A stretch of 29,683 nt of DNA from DATKDP01 sp035546335 (GCA_035546335.1 DATKDP010000039.1:1-29683), one strand, 5' to 3'; positions 1 through 8,430 are shown, counted from the first letter of the stretch. Numbers and translations: made by a program. Notes: a model not told the origin generated them from the letters alone.

Positions 1-202
1 ATGCCTCTCCCTTTCTGGTCATGGCCGAGCGGAAGACTCTGAGGGAAAACGGTCTCGTCAGGGCCACGCCGCCGGGCATGGTACCCGGTTTCTTCCCTCA
101 GGTTCAGCGCGCGCGCTGTGAAAAGGCTCGGGATGACAGCATGGTCCGCCCCTGTATCTTTCGGCTCGCGCCGGCGACTCCTTTCTTCAGAAGGGGGCAC
201 CC
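1..202. other. Leader region without a supported gene
   Basis: I see no convincing coding region. The only frames open here are short, lack a ribosome binding site and run into the well-supported gene that starts at 203. A weak hairpin (CCGGG, 7-nt loop, CCCGG) lies at about 72-88 and is followed by a pyrimidine run, but the stem is only five pairs. The tract presumably carries the leader of the 203 gene. No promoter matching a known consensus could be named. Confidence 0.4.
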
Positions 203-628
203 ATGCGAGACAAAGAGCACATCGCCATCGTTCTGATCAACGGAGGACGGCAGGCTGCGGAGTGGGACCGGCTGTCCTGCGAGCATCCGATCGTGCTGCT
301 GAGAGACCCAGCCCTTTTTCCTGCGACCGTGGCACTCGCGGACGCAAACCCGGCCGAACAGGTCGACGTCGTGATCTTCGACAAGTCGATTCCGTCTTCA
401 GGATTCGTGCAGTATCTCTCCGAGCTCCCTCCGCACTTCACCGGCGACGCGCTGATGATCGATCCGCTCGACTTCGGGATTCTCTGCACCTTCCCGCGCC
501 CGGGAAAGCGAACGGTGCGCACGCTCTCGCACGACGAGGTCGCCCGATACATCCGAGGCTGCTTCGGATTGAGCGAGACCGAGATCGAACTGCCTGAATA
601 CGAACCTGCGTTTGCAGTGGCGCGTTGA
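203..628 (+). CDS. Hypothetical protein, 141 aa
   Basis: I do not recognise this protein. The ATG at 203 follows a strong ribosome binding site (AGAAGGGGG, about 5 nt upstream), and the frame runs cleanly to a stop 16 bp before the convergent batD. The sequence is soluble-looking, with no signal peptide or membrane segment. It starts with a hydrophobic beta-like strand (IAIVLING, residues 7-14) and has a second one (VDVVIFD, about 54-60), so an alpha/beta fold is plausible. The C-terminal third is acidic and ends in a proline-rich tail. No catalytic motif is evident. It stands alone on its strand and has no obvious partner. Confidence 0.75.
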   Translation: MRDKEHIAIVLINGGRQAAEWDRLSCEHPIVLLRDPALFPATVALADANPAEQVDVVIFDKSIPSSGFVQYLSELPPHFTGDALMIDPLDFGILCTFPRPGKRTVRTLSHDEVARYIRGCFGLSETEIELPEYEPAFAVAR

Positions 629-644
629 TCCCTGACAGCACAAA

Positions 645-2429
645 TCACGAGTCTCCGCGCCCGTCGGAGTCCAGCCGGCTGAGAAGCTCGGCGAGCCTCT
701 TTCTGAGATCGCGACAGCTCGCATCTCCGGTGAGCATCTCCTTCGATCGGATCTCGATCCATGAGCTGACCGAACGGAATGCGTCGCCGAGCTCGGAGCG
801 CTCGGTCAGGAGTGTGGTCGCGACGATTCCTCGCCGCGCCACCGCCTCGTGGATCGAACGGCGGAGCTCGACCGGATCATCGATCGACAGGAGACTCTGC
901 AGCTCCTTCCGGTCGAACCGGCTGCGCCGTCTGCCGATCACGAGGAGCAGTACGACCAGCAGCATCGCCGATCCGGCCACTGCGATCGTCTCGCGGTCGA
1001 AGGTTCTCCACCATGCCGGCGGGTCCGCTGCCTGCACGACGTCCGTCGCCGCCACCTGCAGCGGATCGGCTTTCCTCACGAACGCAGTGCTTTCACCGCA
1101 TGTCAGAGTCCTCCGCCCCCCTGAGGCGGGATCGAACGTGACGAGCTCGATGGAAGGAATTCGCAGTTCGCCGCTTCCGTGAGGAAAGAGCAGGAATCGC
1201 CATGATCTGTTCATGATCACCGCCGATGCTTCGCGATCTACGAGCATCTCGTTCTCTTCGACGTCGACATTCGCATCGACCGGAGCGACGAAACGGGGAG
1301 CGGCCGCGGCACGTAGATTCCCGCTGCCGCTCACTGTGACATCGATCGAGAGCGGCCCGTCCGCCCCGACGACCGGTTGTCCGCAGGAGAGGCGAAAGGT
1401 TCCGACGGCGTCGACGGCACGTCCCGCCGGCATCGGGACGACATCGATCTGCATCGCCGAGGAACGGCGGCGGATCCGAGTCAGGCGACCCTCGAATCGG
1501 GAAAACCCGCCAAAGACGTCCGGTAGCGGTTCGACGACGTGCGCAATGATTTCGAACTGTCCGATCGTGAGACGTCCGCTGCGAAGAGGGAAGAGGGCGA
1601 CGCGACGAATCGGGATCTTTCGATACCGCCGGCCGCCGATCTCCACCTCGCTCGACCTCCGGCTCTCGACCGGCAGCTCTTCAGTCCAGAAATCCTCGAG
1701 GAGCGGCTTTTCTCCCAGCTCGAGATCCTGAACCGGCTCGGCGGTGTAGAGATACCAGGTGACCATGACCTGCTGTCCCTCCCACGGGCGCATGGGAGTC
1801 GCCTCGGCGAAGATGAAGATGCGCTCTCTTGCAGCGCGCTCGATGTCGGCGCCGATCTCCGAAGGGCTCGAGAGACCCTCGATCTCGGCGCGGACTTCGA
1901 TCTCGACCGCAGGGAGAACGAGCTGCTTCCCCTCGCGGTCGGAGATCATGATCGGCCCGACTCTGGCAGTGCCGGCTCTCGAAGCCGTCGCGTGGTAGCG
2001 AAACGTCTTCCGGCGCGATGCCCGGCGCCCGATCCAGTAGTACTCCGAGGATACCGAAGGCGAACCGCGAAGCCGGACCCCGTCCGCCGGAATGTCGAAC
2101 GTATCGATCCGGGCGAAGGAACCCTCGAGCTGCACCTGAATCTCGATCGGATCGCCGAGCTGCACGACGCGCGGTCGAACCGTCAGCGAGCTTTCCTCGG
2201 CCTGAAGCGTCGCGGCGATGAGGGCGATGAGAACGAAGATCGGCCTCGTCCTCCACCAGGCCCCGTCATCCTGAGCGAGGGGGACGGGCGGGCGTGAGCG
2301 AAGGATCTGCGTTCTCAGACTGTGGCCGATCGCAGATCCTTCACTCACACCCTCTCCCCCACCCTCGCTCAGGATGACGGGGCCTGTGCTCGAAGCAGCG
2401 AGATGATTCAGCCGATCCTCGCTCCCCAT
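645..2429 (-). CDS. batD: BatD-like oxygen-tolerance protein
   Basis: This is the last gene of the MoxR/Bat operon. BatD proteins are large periplasmic proteins anchored by a C-terminal helix and are thought to work with the VWA proteins BatA/BatB. The order here is signal segment (about 62-77), tandem beta-rich domains over some 430 residues, a transmembrane helix (AMLLVVLLLVIG) and an arginine-rich cytoplasmic tail with a helical domain. I chose the ATG at 2429 because it overlaps the batC stop (TGATG) and follows AGAAGGG at suitable spacing. GTG 2432 and TTG 2435 are in-frame alternatives. About 43 residues before the signal segment are encoded by a palindromic repeat (2258-2385), so the mature protein should be normal but its leader is oddly long. 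Family assignment rests on architecture plus neighbours; residue-level similarity in this family is low. Confidence 0.85.
   Translation of the reverse strand: MGSEDRLNHLAASSTGPVILSEGGGEGVSEGSAIGHSLRTQILRSRPPVPLAQDDGAWWRTRPIFVLIALIAATLQAEESSLTVRPRVVQLGDPIEIQVQLEGSFARIDTFDIPADGVRLRGSPSVSSEYYWIGRRASRRKTFRYHATASRAGTARVGPIMISDREGKQLVLPAVEIEVRAEIEGLSSPSEIGADIERAARERIFIFAEATPMRPWEGQQVMVTWYLYTAEPVQDLELGEKPLLEDFWTEELPVESRRSSEVEIGGRRYRKIPIRRVALFPLRSGRLTIGQFEIIAHVVEPLPDVFGGFSRFEGRLTRIRRRSSAMQIDVVPMPAGRAVDAVGTFRLSCGQPVVGADGPLSIDVTVSGSGNLRAAAAPRFVAPVDANVDVEENEMLVDREASAVIMNRSWRFLLFPHGSGELRIPSIELVTFDPASGGRRTLTCGESTAFVRKADPLQVAATDVVQAADPPAWWRTFDRETIAVAGSAMLLVVLLLVIGRRRSRFDRKELQSLLSIDDPVELRRSIHEAVARRGIVATTLLTERSELGDAFRSVSSWIEIRSKEMLTGDASCRDLRKRLAELLSRLDSDGRGDS
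2258..2385. repeat. Palindromic repeat inside batD 5' end
   Basis: The left arm (2258-2311) and right arm (2331-2385) are near-perfect inverted copies separated by about 19 bp. The outer segments (AGGCCCCGTCATCCTGAGCG and its complement) match exactly, and so do the inner ones (AAGGATCTGCG / CGCAGATCCTT). Its sequence resembles the dispersed palindromes common in metagenomic genomes whose translations read VILSE or AQDDG. It lies entirely within the reading frame of batD, before the signal segment. Confidence 0.85.
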
Positions 2430-3061
2430 CACCAACCGACCCTTCTCTGCTCTGACCGTGAGCGACGCATGCGCGAGAGCTCCTCGCGCTCCTGCTGCTC
2501 GATCGATCGGAGGAGCGCTTCGAGATCCTGCTTCCCTTCCGAAGGCTGCGGCTGTCCGCTTCCTTCCTGATTCTGCTCGCTCTGGTCATCGGGCTGCGGC
2601 GCGTTCTCGCCTCCCTCCTGTTGCTGCTTCTCTTCTGATTCCTTTCGGCGAAGCGCGATCTCCAGGTTCCTCTTCGCGGCGACATCGCCCGGCCTCGCAC
2701 GAAGCGTGTCGGCGTATTCGGCGATTGCTTCGTCGAGGCGATCGGCGTGAAGTGCCACGTTGCCCCGGTTGAAGTGCGCATCGGGTGCCGTCGTTTCATC
2801 CGACAGCGCCTGCTCGAGCAGGGCCGCGCCTCGTGCCGGATCGCCGGCGGCAATGGTGGCCGTCCCGAGGGCGAAGGCCGGCTGCGGGCCGGGGCGGATC
2901 CGCGCGGCGTCGCTGAACGCTTCGACCGATTCGCGGTAATCTCCCTTTTCGAACGCTTCGACGCCGCGCCGCGATGCCGCCGCGGAGTTGGTCGGCCTGA
3001 CAAACTGCAGCAGCACGTCGGGAAACGACACGAGCAGGAGCACCAGAGTGAACGCTCTCAT
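2429..3061 (-). CDS. batC: BatC-like TPR protein
   Basis: A 210-aa tetratricopeptide protein of the Bat operon, probably an envelope scaffold for the BatA/B/D complex. It starts with a hydrophobic signal or anchor segment (AFTLVLLLVSF, residues 3-13). Three TPR-like units follow (about 30-135, including HFNRGNVALHADRLDEAIAEY), then a long Gln/Glu-rich low-complexity linker (143-178), then the short C-terminal helix EQQEREELSRMRR that is typical of BatC. I placed the start at ATG 3061 because it forms an ATGA overlap with the batB stop. The frame stays open upstream to 3124, but that extension lies inside batB and would bury the signal segment. Confidence 0.85.
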   Translation of the reverse strand: MRAFTLVLLLVSFPDVLLQFVRPTNSAAASRRGVEAFEKGDYRESVEAFSDAARIRPGPQPAFALGTATIAAGDPARGAALLEQALSDETTAPDAHFNRGNVALHADRLDEAIAEYADTLRARPGDVAAKRNLEIALRRKESEEKQQQEGGENAPQPDDQSEQNQEGSGQPQPSEGKQDLEALLRSIEQQEREELSRMRRSRSEQRRVGW

Positions 3062-4038
3062 TCCGCACCTCGATTCAGCAGGGAACCGAGAACGAAGGCG
3101 AAGAAGGCAGCGCCCAGCGGCCACTGATAGCGCTCGATCGGAACGTGCACCTGCTCGTCCTCCTCGCTTCCGGCACCTCTCATCCGAAGCTCACTCAGGA
3201 TCTCGCGCATCGCGCGCTCGGAGAAGGGATTGGCATGGAACTTCCCGCCGGTCGACTCGGCGATCATTCTCATGTCCGATGGTCGCGCGCGGGTGATCAC
3301 CTCGTTGCCGCTCTCGTCCTTCAGAAATCGTCCGGGTGCCATCGGAATTTTCGCTCCCGCTTCAGTTCCGATCATGATCGTACTGATCGGAACCTCGCTC
3401 GTCTTCGCCTGCCGAATCGCCTGATCGACACCTCCGCCTCCCTGCTCCTCGCCGTCGCTGATGAGAACGACGTGAGCAACGGCACCAACACCTGCTCGCG
3501 CGATCCGGAGCGACTCCGACACGGCACCTCCGAGGTCCGAACCGGGCTCGCTCAGCTCGCCCGTGCGAACCGTGTCGACCAGCGCCACGAGGGCATCCTG
3601 GTCGGATGTCAGAGGAGAAACGACCTGGGATACTCCTTCGAACACCACGAGCCCGCTCCGTCCACTTTCGGCAGCCAGTCTCCGGACGATCGATTTCGCC
3701 GCCGTCAGGCGCGACGTGCCGACGTCCTCGGCGTCCATGCTGGAGGAGATGTCGAGAGCGATCACGAGATTCGATTCACGTCGCGGGACATCGATCGTCT
3801 CGCTGCCGAAACGCGGTCCGGCCAGCGCCAGGAACGTGAGAGCGAGGGCCAGTGAGATCACCACCGGGCGCCCGGCACGGTAGCGGTCGCGCCCTCGAAG
3901 ACGTTCGGAAACGAATCGCTCGGAGGCGAGGCGGCGTTCCCGTTCGCGCCGCGACAGAACGAGCAGGACGAAGGGGACCGCGAGGAGCAGCCAGAGAAGA
4001 AGTGGCGAGCGGAAGCTCAGGCCGGCAAGCGCATCCAT
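3058..4038 (-). CDS. batB: BatB-like VWA-domain membrane protein
   Basis: A 326-aa membrane-anchored von Willebrand factor A protein. It has two N-terminal helices (about 12-28 and 58-74), a VWA domain with the metal-ion-dependent adhesion site D96-I-S98-S-S100 and the second aspartate in SDGEE (D195), and a C-terminal helix (WPLGAAFFAFVLGSLL). The domain should project into the periplasm. In other bacteria BatA and BatB interact with each other and with the MoxR ATPase; that is family knowledge and is not visible here. It overlaps batA by 22 bp and follows a GGAGAG site just upstream of ATG 4038. The residue usually Thr in the third MIDAS loop is not obvious; GSDLGG (166-171) occupies that place. 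Confidence 0.92.
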   Translation of the reverse strand: MDALAGLSFRSPLLLWLLLAVPFVLLVLSRRERERRLASERFVSERLRGRDRYRAGRPVVISLALALTFLALAGPRFGSETIDVPRRESNLVIALDISSSMDAEDVGTSRLTAAKSIVRRLAAESGRSGLVVFEGVSQVVSPLTSDQDALVALVDTVRTGELSEPGSDLGGAVSESLRIARAGVGAVAHVVLISDGEEQGGGGVDQAIRQAKTSEVPISTIMIGTEAGAKIPMAPGRFLKDESGNEVITRARPSDMRMIAESTGGKFHANPFSERAMREILSELRMRGAGSEEDEQVHVPIERYQWPLGAAFFAFVLGSLLNRGAE

Positions 4039-5024
4039 ACGGTCTCTCCGAAAAGCAGCGCGAGACAGAGGGCGCCGATTCCGAGAAGCAGCGGAGCGTG
4101 GTAGAGCTCCTTCACGGTGCGGATCTTCGGCGCAACCAGCTTCGTTTTTTCCAGCTCGTCGATCCGTGTCAGCACCGAATCGAGCGTTCCCTGATCGACA
4201 GCCCGGAAATACTCTCCTCCCGTCTGCCGGGCGATCGCCGTCAGCATCTTCTCGTCGAGATCGGCCCGGATCAACTGGTAGAAGGTGTCGATCTCGCCAG
4301 TGAAGGGGTTCTGGCGCTTCACCGGAATCGGCACCTCGCCCCTGCTGCCGACGCCCACGGTGTAGACCTTCATCTCTAAGCTCTGCGCCAGTGCGGCGGC
4401 GGTGATCGGCTCGATCGAGCCGGCGTTGTTCACACCATCGGTCACCAGGATGATCACCTTGCTTCGCGAGCTCGACCCGCGCAGCCGGTTCACCGATGTC
4501 GCGATCGCCTGCCCGATCGCCGTGCCGTCGCCGTTCTCCCCGATGCTCGCCTGCTGCAGGATGGTCCGCGCGATCTCACGATCGTAGGTGATCGGCACCC
4601 GAGTCGCAGCTCGCGCACCGAAGGTCACGATGCCGATCCGATCGTTTTCCCGCCTGTCGATGAACTGCGCGATCAGCGACTTCGCGACAGTGAATCGATT
4701 CCTCGGGCGGAAATCCTCGGCGGCCATGCTGCCGGACGCGTCGAGGGCGATCACGATGTCGATGCCGTAGCGATCGTCGGCGGCGATCGACGAGATCTGC
4801 TGCGGCCGCGCGAGCGCGACGATGAGCAGTGTCCATCCGATCATCTCCAGGACGACCGGAAGGAATCCGAACCGAGCCGACACCGATCGCTGCGTGGCGA
4901 GAATCTGGAATGACGAAATCTCGAAGCTCCCCTCGCCCCGCCTGCGGTCGCGCACGAGAAGCCAGAGCCGAAGGGCCATGCCGATCAGCATCACAAACCA
5001 GGCCGGCGAGGCAAAGAGCGTCAT
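4017..5024 (-). CDS. batA: BatA-like VWA-domain membrane protein
   Basis: A 335-aa VWA protein with the usual BatA layout: an N-terminal helix (about 5-24), a second helix (55-72), a VWA domain and a C-terminal helix (311-327). The MIDAS residues are all visible: D95-A-S97-G-S99, the threonine in GDGTAIG (T168) and the aspartate in VTDGVNN (D196), so metal binding is expected. It is the closest paralogue of the following gene, and the pair probably arose by duplication. The start ATG 5024 overlaps the upstream stop as ATGA, and the 3' end overlaps batB by 22 bp. Confidence 0.93.
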   Translation of the reverse strand: MTLFASPAWFVMLIGMALRLWLLVRDRRRGEGSFEISSFQILATQRSVSARFGFLPVVLEMIGWTLLIVALARPQQISSIAADDRYGIDIVIALDASGSMAAEDFRPRNRFTVAKSLIAQFIDRRENDRIGIVTFGARAATRVPITYDREIARTILQQASIGENGDGTAIGQAIATSVNRLRGSSSRSKVIILVTDGVNNAGSIEPITAAALAQSLEMKVYTVGVGSRGEVPIPVKRQNPFTGEIDTFYQLIRADLDEKMLTAIARQTGGEYFRAVDQGTLDSVLTRIDELEKTKLVAPKIRTVKELYHAPLLLGIGALCLALLFGETVWMRLPA

Positions 5025-5800
5025 GCCGCAGCCTCTCTCTCCGCGAGCGCTGTGAGCGCCAAAGCCCGCTCGGCCAGCGCGATCGCACTCGATTCCCCCG
5101 GCCCCCAGGGAGAGAACTTCGCCAGATCCGCCTGCGTCAGAATCTCGATGATGAGCTCGACCGTTTCGGTGTCGATTCCTTCGATCTGCAGCTGCTCTTC
5201 GAGCTCGCGCGTCGTCAGCTCCCGCCCCAGACGCTGATCGATGCGAGCGAGGTACCGGCGCAATGCGTCGCCGAGGACGATGAAGTTGCCTCGTCCCTGC
5301 GGCCTGCCGCGGATCCCCCGCACGATCCGTTCGAAATCGGATCGCGGATCGGTGGGCGGCGCCGGCACGGCCGGGCTCGGCTTTCTGCCCGCGAGCAGAA
5401 TGACCCCGAGCCAGGCGAGTAGGGCGAGCGCGCCCGCTGCTCCCGTAATCACCAGGGGAAACGAGTCGGCCGGAGCCGGCTGGGGAGGCTTCAGCGGCGC
5501 CGGCTGCAACGAATCATCGGCCTGAAGCACCGACGCGATCCGAATCTCGAGATCGCGAAAGGTGGTCATCGCGCCGTCGCGCTCGATGCGCCCGCTGACC
5601 CGAAGATCTCCCGGCCTGAAGCTGCGAAGCACGACGCGATTCCCTTGCGTGGAGACGAGCTCGTAGTCAGGCGACGGATCGAGCGCGATGCGGGCCGAGG
5701 CCTCGACGGGAAATTCGACGAGAATTCGATCGCCGACGGTGGGGCTCGCCGGTCCGATGCCGACGGTCATCTGCCCGAGGAAGAGAAGGATGCCAATCAT
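5021..5800 (-). CDS. DUF4381-like membrane protein of the Bat operon
   Basis: A 259-aa single-span protein. An N-terminal hydrophobic stretch (MIGILLFLGQMTVGIG) may be a signal segment. A beta-rich extracytoplasmic domain follows (20-95), then a proline-rich linker (98-112), a transmembrane helix (114-138) and a cytoplasmic helical domain (150-259) with ELTTRELEEQL. Proteins with this helix-plus-cytoplasmic-domain layout sit between the DUF58 gene and batA in many MoxR operons, usually as DUF4381; the assignment here is by position and topology. ATGA overlaps join it to the genes on both sides. Its cytoplasmic domain is a reasonable contact site for MoxR, but that is inference. Confidence 0.75.
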   Translation of the reverse strand: MIGILLFLGQMTVGIGPASPTVGDRILVEFPVEASARIALDPSPDYELVSTQGNRVVLRSFRPGDLRVSGRIERDGAMTTFRDLEIRIASVLQADDSLQPAPLKPPQPAPADSFPLVITGAAGALALLAWLGVILLAGRKPSPAVPAPPTDPRSDFERIVRGIRGRPQGRGNFIVLGDALRRYLARIDQRLGRELTTRELEEQLQIEGIDTETVELIIEILTQADLAKFSPWGPGESSAIALAERALALTALAEREAAA

Positions 5801-6717
5801 CGTCGTCTGCGTGCGATGCGCTGCTCGAAGAAGCGCATCAGCGCCCTGTCATATGGAACGGCGGTCGAGAGCATGACCGAGTCGATCCCGCTTTTTCGTA
5901 ACAGCTCCGACGCCCGTCTGCTTCTCACCTCCGCCCGCCGTCTCACGTCGTTTCTGGCGAGATCGATCGTCACGCGCTGACCGGTCTCACCATCGGTCAA
6001 CGAAACGAGCGCGCGCGTCGTGGGGAAGTGCTCTTCGCGGGGATCGGTGATGGTCATGGCGATGACATCATGTCGCTGGTTCAGGCGCTCGAGCTGACGA
6101 TCGAACGCAAAGTCGAGAAAGTCGGAAACGAAGATCACGACGGATCGTTTGATCAGTACGCGCTCGAGAAATCGAACGACGCCGTCGAGTGCGGTGCCGC
6201 CCGACTGGGGACGTTCCGCTTCGATGGCGCGTCGCACGAGGCTCTGCACATGAACCCTTCCGCGCCGCGGCGGCAGGAAGGAGTGAATCTGCTCGCCGAA
6301 CGTCAGGAGCCCGACCCGGTCGCGATTCTGAACGGCAGCGAAGGCGAGAACCGCTACCAGCTCGGCCGCCAGGTCGCTTTTCCTCTTGTCGACCGAGCCG
6401 AAGGACATCGAACGCGATACATCGAGCACGAGCATCACCGTCAGATCACGTTCCTCGACGAATTCCTTCACGTGCGGCACTCCGCTCCGGGCTGTCACGT
6501 TCCAATCGATCGTGCGGATGTCGTCGCCCGGCTGGTATTCGCGCACCTGTGCGAACTCGATGCCGCGCCCGTGGAAGGCGGCGTGATACTCCCCCGCGAA
6601 ACCTGCACGGATGAGGCGCGCGGTGATGATCTCCAATTCGCGCACGCGCCGGGTGACGATCGATTCCGAGGGTGCCGGCTTCTGTCGTCGAAACAATCGC
6701 ATCGGCTGAAGGGGCAC
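5797..6717 (-). CDS. DUF58 domain protein
   Basis: A 306-aa soluble protein. The DUF58 core is clear at 50-90 (GRGIEFAQVREYQPGDD, then RTIDWNVTARSG), followed by a VWA-like domain with the metal-site motif D99-V-S101-R-S103. DUF58 proteins are the constant partners of MoxR ATPases and are thought to be adaptors or substrates. The start is uncertain: GTG 6717 overlaps the moxR stop (TAGTG), while ATG 6702 is five codons downstream; neither has a good Shine-Dalgarno, so coupled translation is likely. The C-terminus is strongly basic (RIARRRR). Confidence 0.92.
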   Translation of the reverse strand: MPLQPMRLFRRQKPAPSESIVTRRVRELEIITARLIRAGFAGEYHAAFHGRGIEFAQVREYQPGDDIRTIDWNVTARSGVPHVKEFVEERDLTVMLVLDVSRSMSFGSVDKRKSDLAAELVAVLAFAAVQNRDRVGLLTFGEQIHSFLPPRRGRVHVQSLVRRAIEAERPQSGGTALDGVVRFLERVLIKRSVVIFVSDFLDFAFDRQLERLNQRHDVIAMTITDPREEHFPTTRALVSLTDGETGQRVTIDLARNDVRRRAEVRSRRASELLRKSGIDSVMLSTAVPYDRALMRFFEQRIARRRR

Positions 6718-7712
6718 TACGGCACGGTGACCACGCCGAGAATCTGCTCGACGATGCGATCGGCCGTCACCTGCTCGGCTGCCGCTTCGTAGGTGAGAAT
6801 CAGGCGGTGCCGCAGGACGTCGTGCGCGACTTCCTTGATGTCTTCCGGAACGACGAACCCGCGACCCTGAAGGAACGCATGTCCCTTCGCCACGTGGGCG
6901 AACGCGAGCGTTGCTCGCGGCGACGCTCCGAACGCGATCTGAGACTGCAGTCCCGGAAGTCCGACGGATGCAGGGCGTCGCGTCGCACCGACCAGGTCGA
7001 CGATGTACCGCGAAATCCTCTCGTCGACATGAACGCCGGCGACCAGCGAGGAAAGCCTCCCGATCTGTTCGAGCTGCAGCACCTTCCGCACCTCGGGACC
7101 TCCCGCGACCGGGTTCAGATAGAGACCGAGCATTCTCGTCTCTTCTTCCTTCGATGGATATCCCACATCGACTTTCATCACGAAGCGGTCGACCTGGGCT
7201 TCGGGGAGGGAATACGTTCCCTCCTGCTCGATTGGATTCTGCGTGGCGATGACCACGAACGGATCGGGGAGCGGATACGATCGCTCGCCGAGCGTCACCT
7301 GTCGCTCCTGCATCGCCTCGAGCAGCGCGCTCTGCACCTTTGCCGGCGCGCGATTCACCTCGTCGGCGAGCACGAGATTGGCGAAGATCGGACCGAACCG
7401 TGGATTGAACGTACCGCCCGACGGATCGAAGATCAGCGTACCGGTGATGTCCGCAGGAAGAAGGTCGGGCGTGAACTGGACCCTCTTGAACGATCCTTCG
7501 ATGGCCGCAGCGAGCGTTTTCACCAGGAGCGTCTTGGCGAGTCCCGGAACGCCTTCGACCAGCACGTGGCCCCGAATGAGAAGGGCGATGATCAGCCGAT
7601 CGACCAGCTTCTGCTGACCGATGACCGCCCGCCCCACCTCCGCCCGGAGCATCCGGATTGCGTCGTGTGCCGCGCTGATTCGATCGGTGACGATCTTTTC
7701 TTCGATCGTCAT
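6717..7712 (-). CDS. moxR: MoxR family AAA+ ATPase
   Basis: A 331-aa MoxR-type AAA+ ATPase, a chaperone-like protein that acts with VWA-domain partners, here presumably DUF58, BatA and BatB. Walker A is GVPGLAKT (54-61), Walker B is LVLADEVNRAP (113-123), and sensor 1 is in VIATQNPIEQEGTY. The MoxR-specific substrate loop TPDLLPADITGT (81-92) and the lid domain at the C-terminus are present, so the length is normal. I chose ATG 7712 because it overlaps the thioredoxin stop as ATGA. The frame extends upstream to 7955, but that extension is out-of-frame thioredoxin sequence with no relation to MoxR. Confidence 0.96.
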   Translation of the reverse strand: MTIEEKIVTDRISAAHDAIRMLRAEVGRAVIGQQKLVDRLIIALLIRGHVLVEGVPGLAKTLLVKTLAAAIEGSFKRVQFTPDLLPADITGTLIFDPSGGTFNPRFGPIFANLVLADEVNRAPAKVQSALLEAMQERQVTLGERSYPLPDPFVVIATQNPIEQEGTYSLPEAQVDRFVMKVDVGYPSKEEETRMLGLYLNPVAGGPEVRKVLQLEQIGRLSSLVAGVHVDERISRYIVDLVGATRRPASVGLPGLQSQIAFGASPRATLAFAHVAKGHAFLQGRGFVVPEDIKEVAHDVLRHRLILTYEAAAEQVTADRIVEQILGVVTVP

Positions 7713-8029
7713 CCGCCGGCTCCCAGGTGCACTTCGATCCGCTTCTTCAATTCCCCTTCCGAGAGGACACCGACCATTCGGTCGACCTGCTGGCCCTCCC
7801 GGAAGAGAAGCACGGTCGGCACGCTCATCACACCGTGACGCGCCGCAAGCGACGGCCACTCGTCGATGTCCACCGAGAAGACATGCAGCCTTCCATCGTA
7901 TTGGGCGGAGACGCGCTGCAGAATCGGGCTCAGCGTCCGGCAGGGGCCGCACCATTCCGCCGTGAAGTCGACCAGTACGACGCCGCCCGACGTTTTCTCC
8001 TCGAATTCACTCTCTTTCAGTTCCTGCAT
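7709..8029 (-). CDS. Thioredoxin
   Basis: A 106-aa classical thioredoxin and disulfide reductase. The active site is WCGPC (26-30), and the cis-proline loop is SVPTVLLF. No signal peptide is visible, so it is cytoplasmic. ATG 8029 follows GAAAGGACA at workable spacing; an upstream in-frame start at 8071 would add 14 residues outside the fold. It heads the MoxR/Bat operon, overlapping moxR as ATGA. That links thiol redox control with an operon often tied to oxidative-stress tolerance, but the functional link is inference. Confidence 0.95.
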   Translation of the reverse strand: MQELKESEFEEKTSGGVVLVDFTAEWCGPCRTLSPILQRVSAQYDGRLHVFSVDIDEWPSLAARHGVMSVPTVLLFREGQQVDRMVGVLSEGELKKRIEVHLGAGG

Positions 8030-8184
8030 TCGCTGCCGTGTCCTTTCGAGCGGCGGGTGTCCGCCAGTCACTCCATCGGAGAACGCATCTCATTGCGCCG
8101 AAAATTCGCCGCCAGGTCTCCTCAAACTAACTTGACTTACTTCGGCCACAGGCTCCGCCCCCATACTCACAGTTCGCCCGGGCC

Positions 8185-8255
8185 GGACGAAGCTGTTCGC
8201 CTTGCGACGGTCGAGCGAGCCTGCTGCGGCATCTCACGGCTCACTGCTTTCGTCC
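8185..8255. repeat. 71-bp palindromic repeat (CGAAGC family, copy 1)
   Basis: It begins GGACGAAGCTGTTCGCC and ends GCTTTCGTCC, so its termini are inverted. The length and terminal sequence match the arms at 13691-13761 and 13870-13940 and the element at 28193-28260. It is intergenic. The interior is diverged. Confidence 0.6.
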
Positions 8256-8289
8256 CTACGAGAGGAGGGTGGGCGGGAAGTGGCCGAAT

Positions 8290-8354
8290 CTTGTCGCGGA
8301 TGCGAGGCGAGGGCCGTGCGTTCTTGCGTGGTCATTCCCGGCATCCGCGACAAG
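8290..8354. repeat. Stem-loop with perfect 14-bp inverted repeat
   Basis: CTTGTCGCGGATGC (8290-8303) is the exact reverse complement of GCATCCGCGACAAG (8341-8354), with a 37-nt loop. It lies just upstream of the probable rsmA -10 box. It may be a dispersed palindromic repeat or a regulatory structure; the sequence alone cannot decide. Confidence 0.8.
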
Positions 8355-8360
8355 TACGGT

Positions 8361-8366
8361 TACAAT
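8361..8366 (+). promoter_or_regulatory. Possible -10 box for rsmA
   Basis: TACAAT matches the sigma-70 -10 consensus at five of six positions and lies about 85 bp before the rsmA start. No convincing -35 hexamer sits 16-18 bp upstream, so this is a weak call. Confidence 0.3.
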
Positions 8367-8372
8367 ACGTTT

Positions 8373-8430
8373 CCCTCTCCCCCACGACGATCTCGACTGC
8401 GGAGCAGACTGTGACCATTGGGGGGAGGGG
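8373..8430. repeat. Imperfect palindrome in the rsmA leader
   Basis: A C-rich arm (CCCTCTCCCCCA, 8373-8384) pairs imperfectly with a G-rich arm (about 8419-8430), and the tip contains CTGCGGAGCAG (8398-8408), itself a small palindrome. It resembles the dispersed repeat whose reverse-strand translation reads LTPDPSPQW. It ends some 20 bp before the GTG start of rsmA and would fold in the leader RNA. Confidence 0.55.

Noticed and set aside
72..95. Rho-independent terminator
   Set aside because: The stem has only five pairs and the following tract is mixed T and C, not a U run.
7713..7955. Longer MoxR start with 81 extra residues
   Set aside because: The extension lies almost entirely within the thioredoxin gene in another frame, resembles no MoxR N-terminus, and the ATG at 7712 has a standard ATGA overlap.
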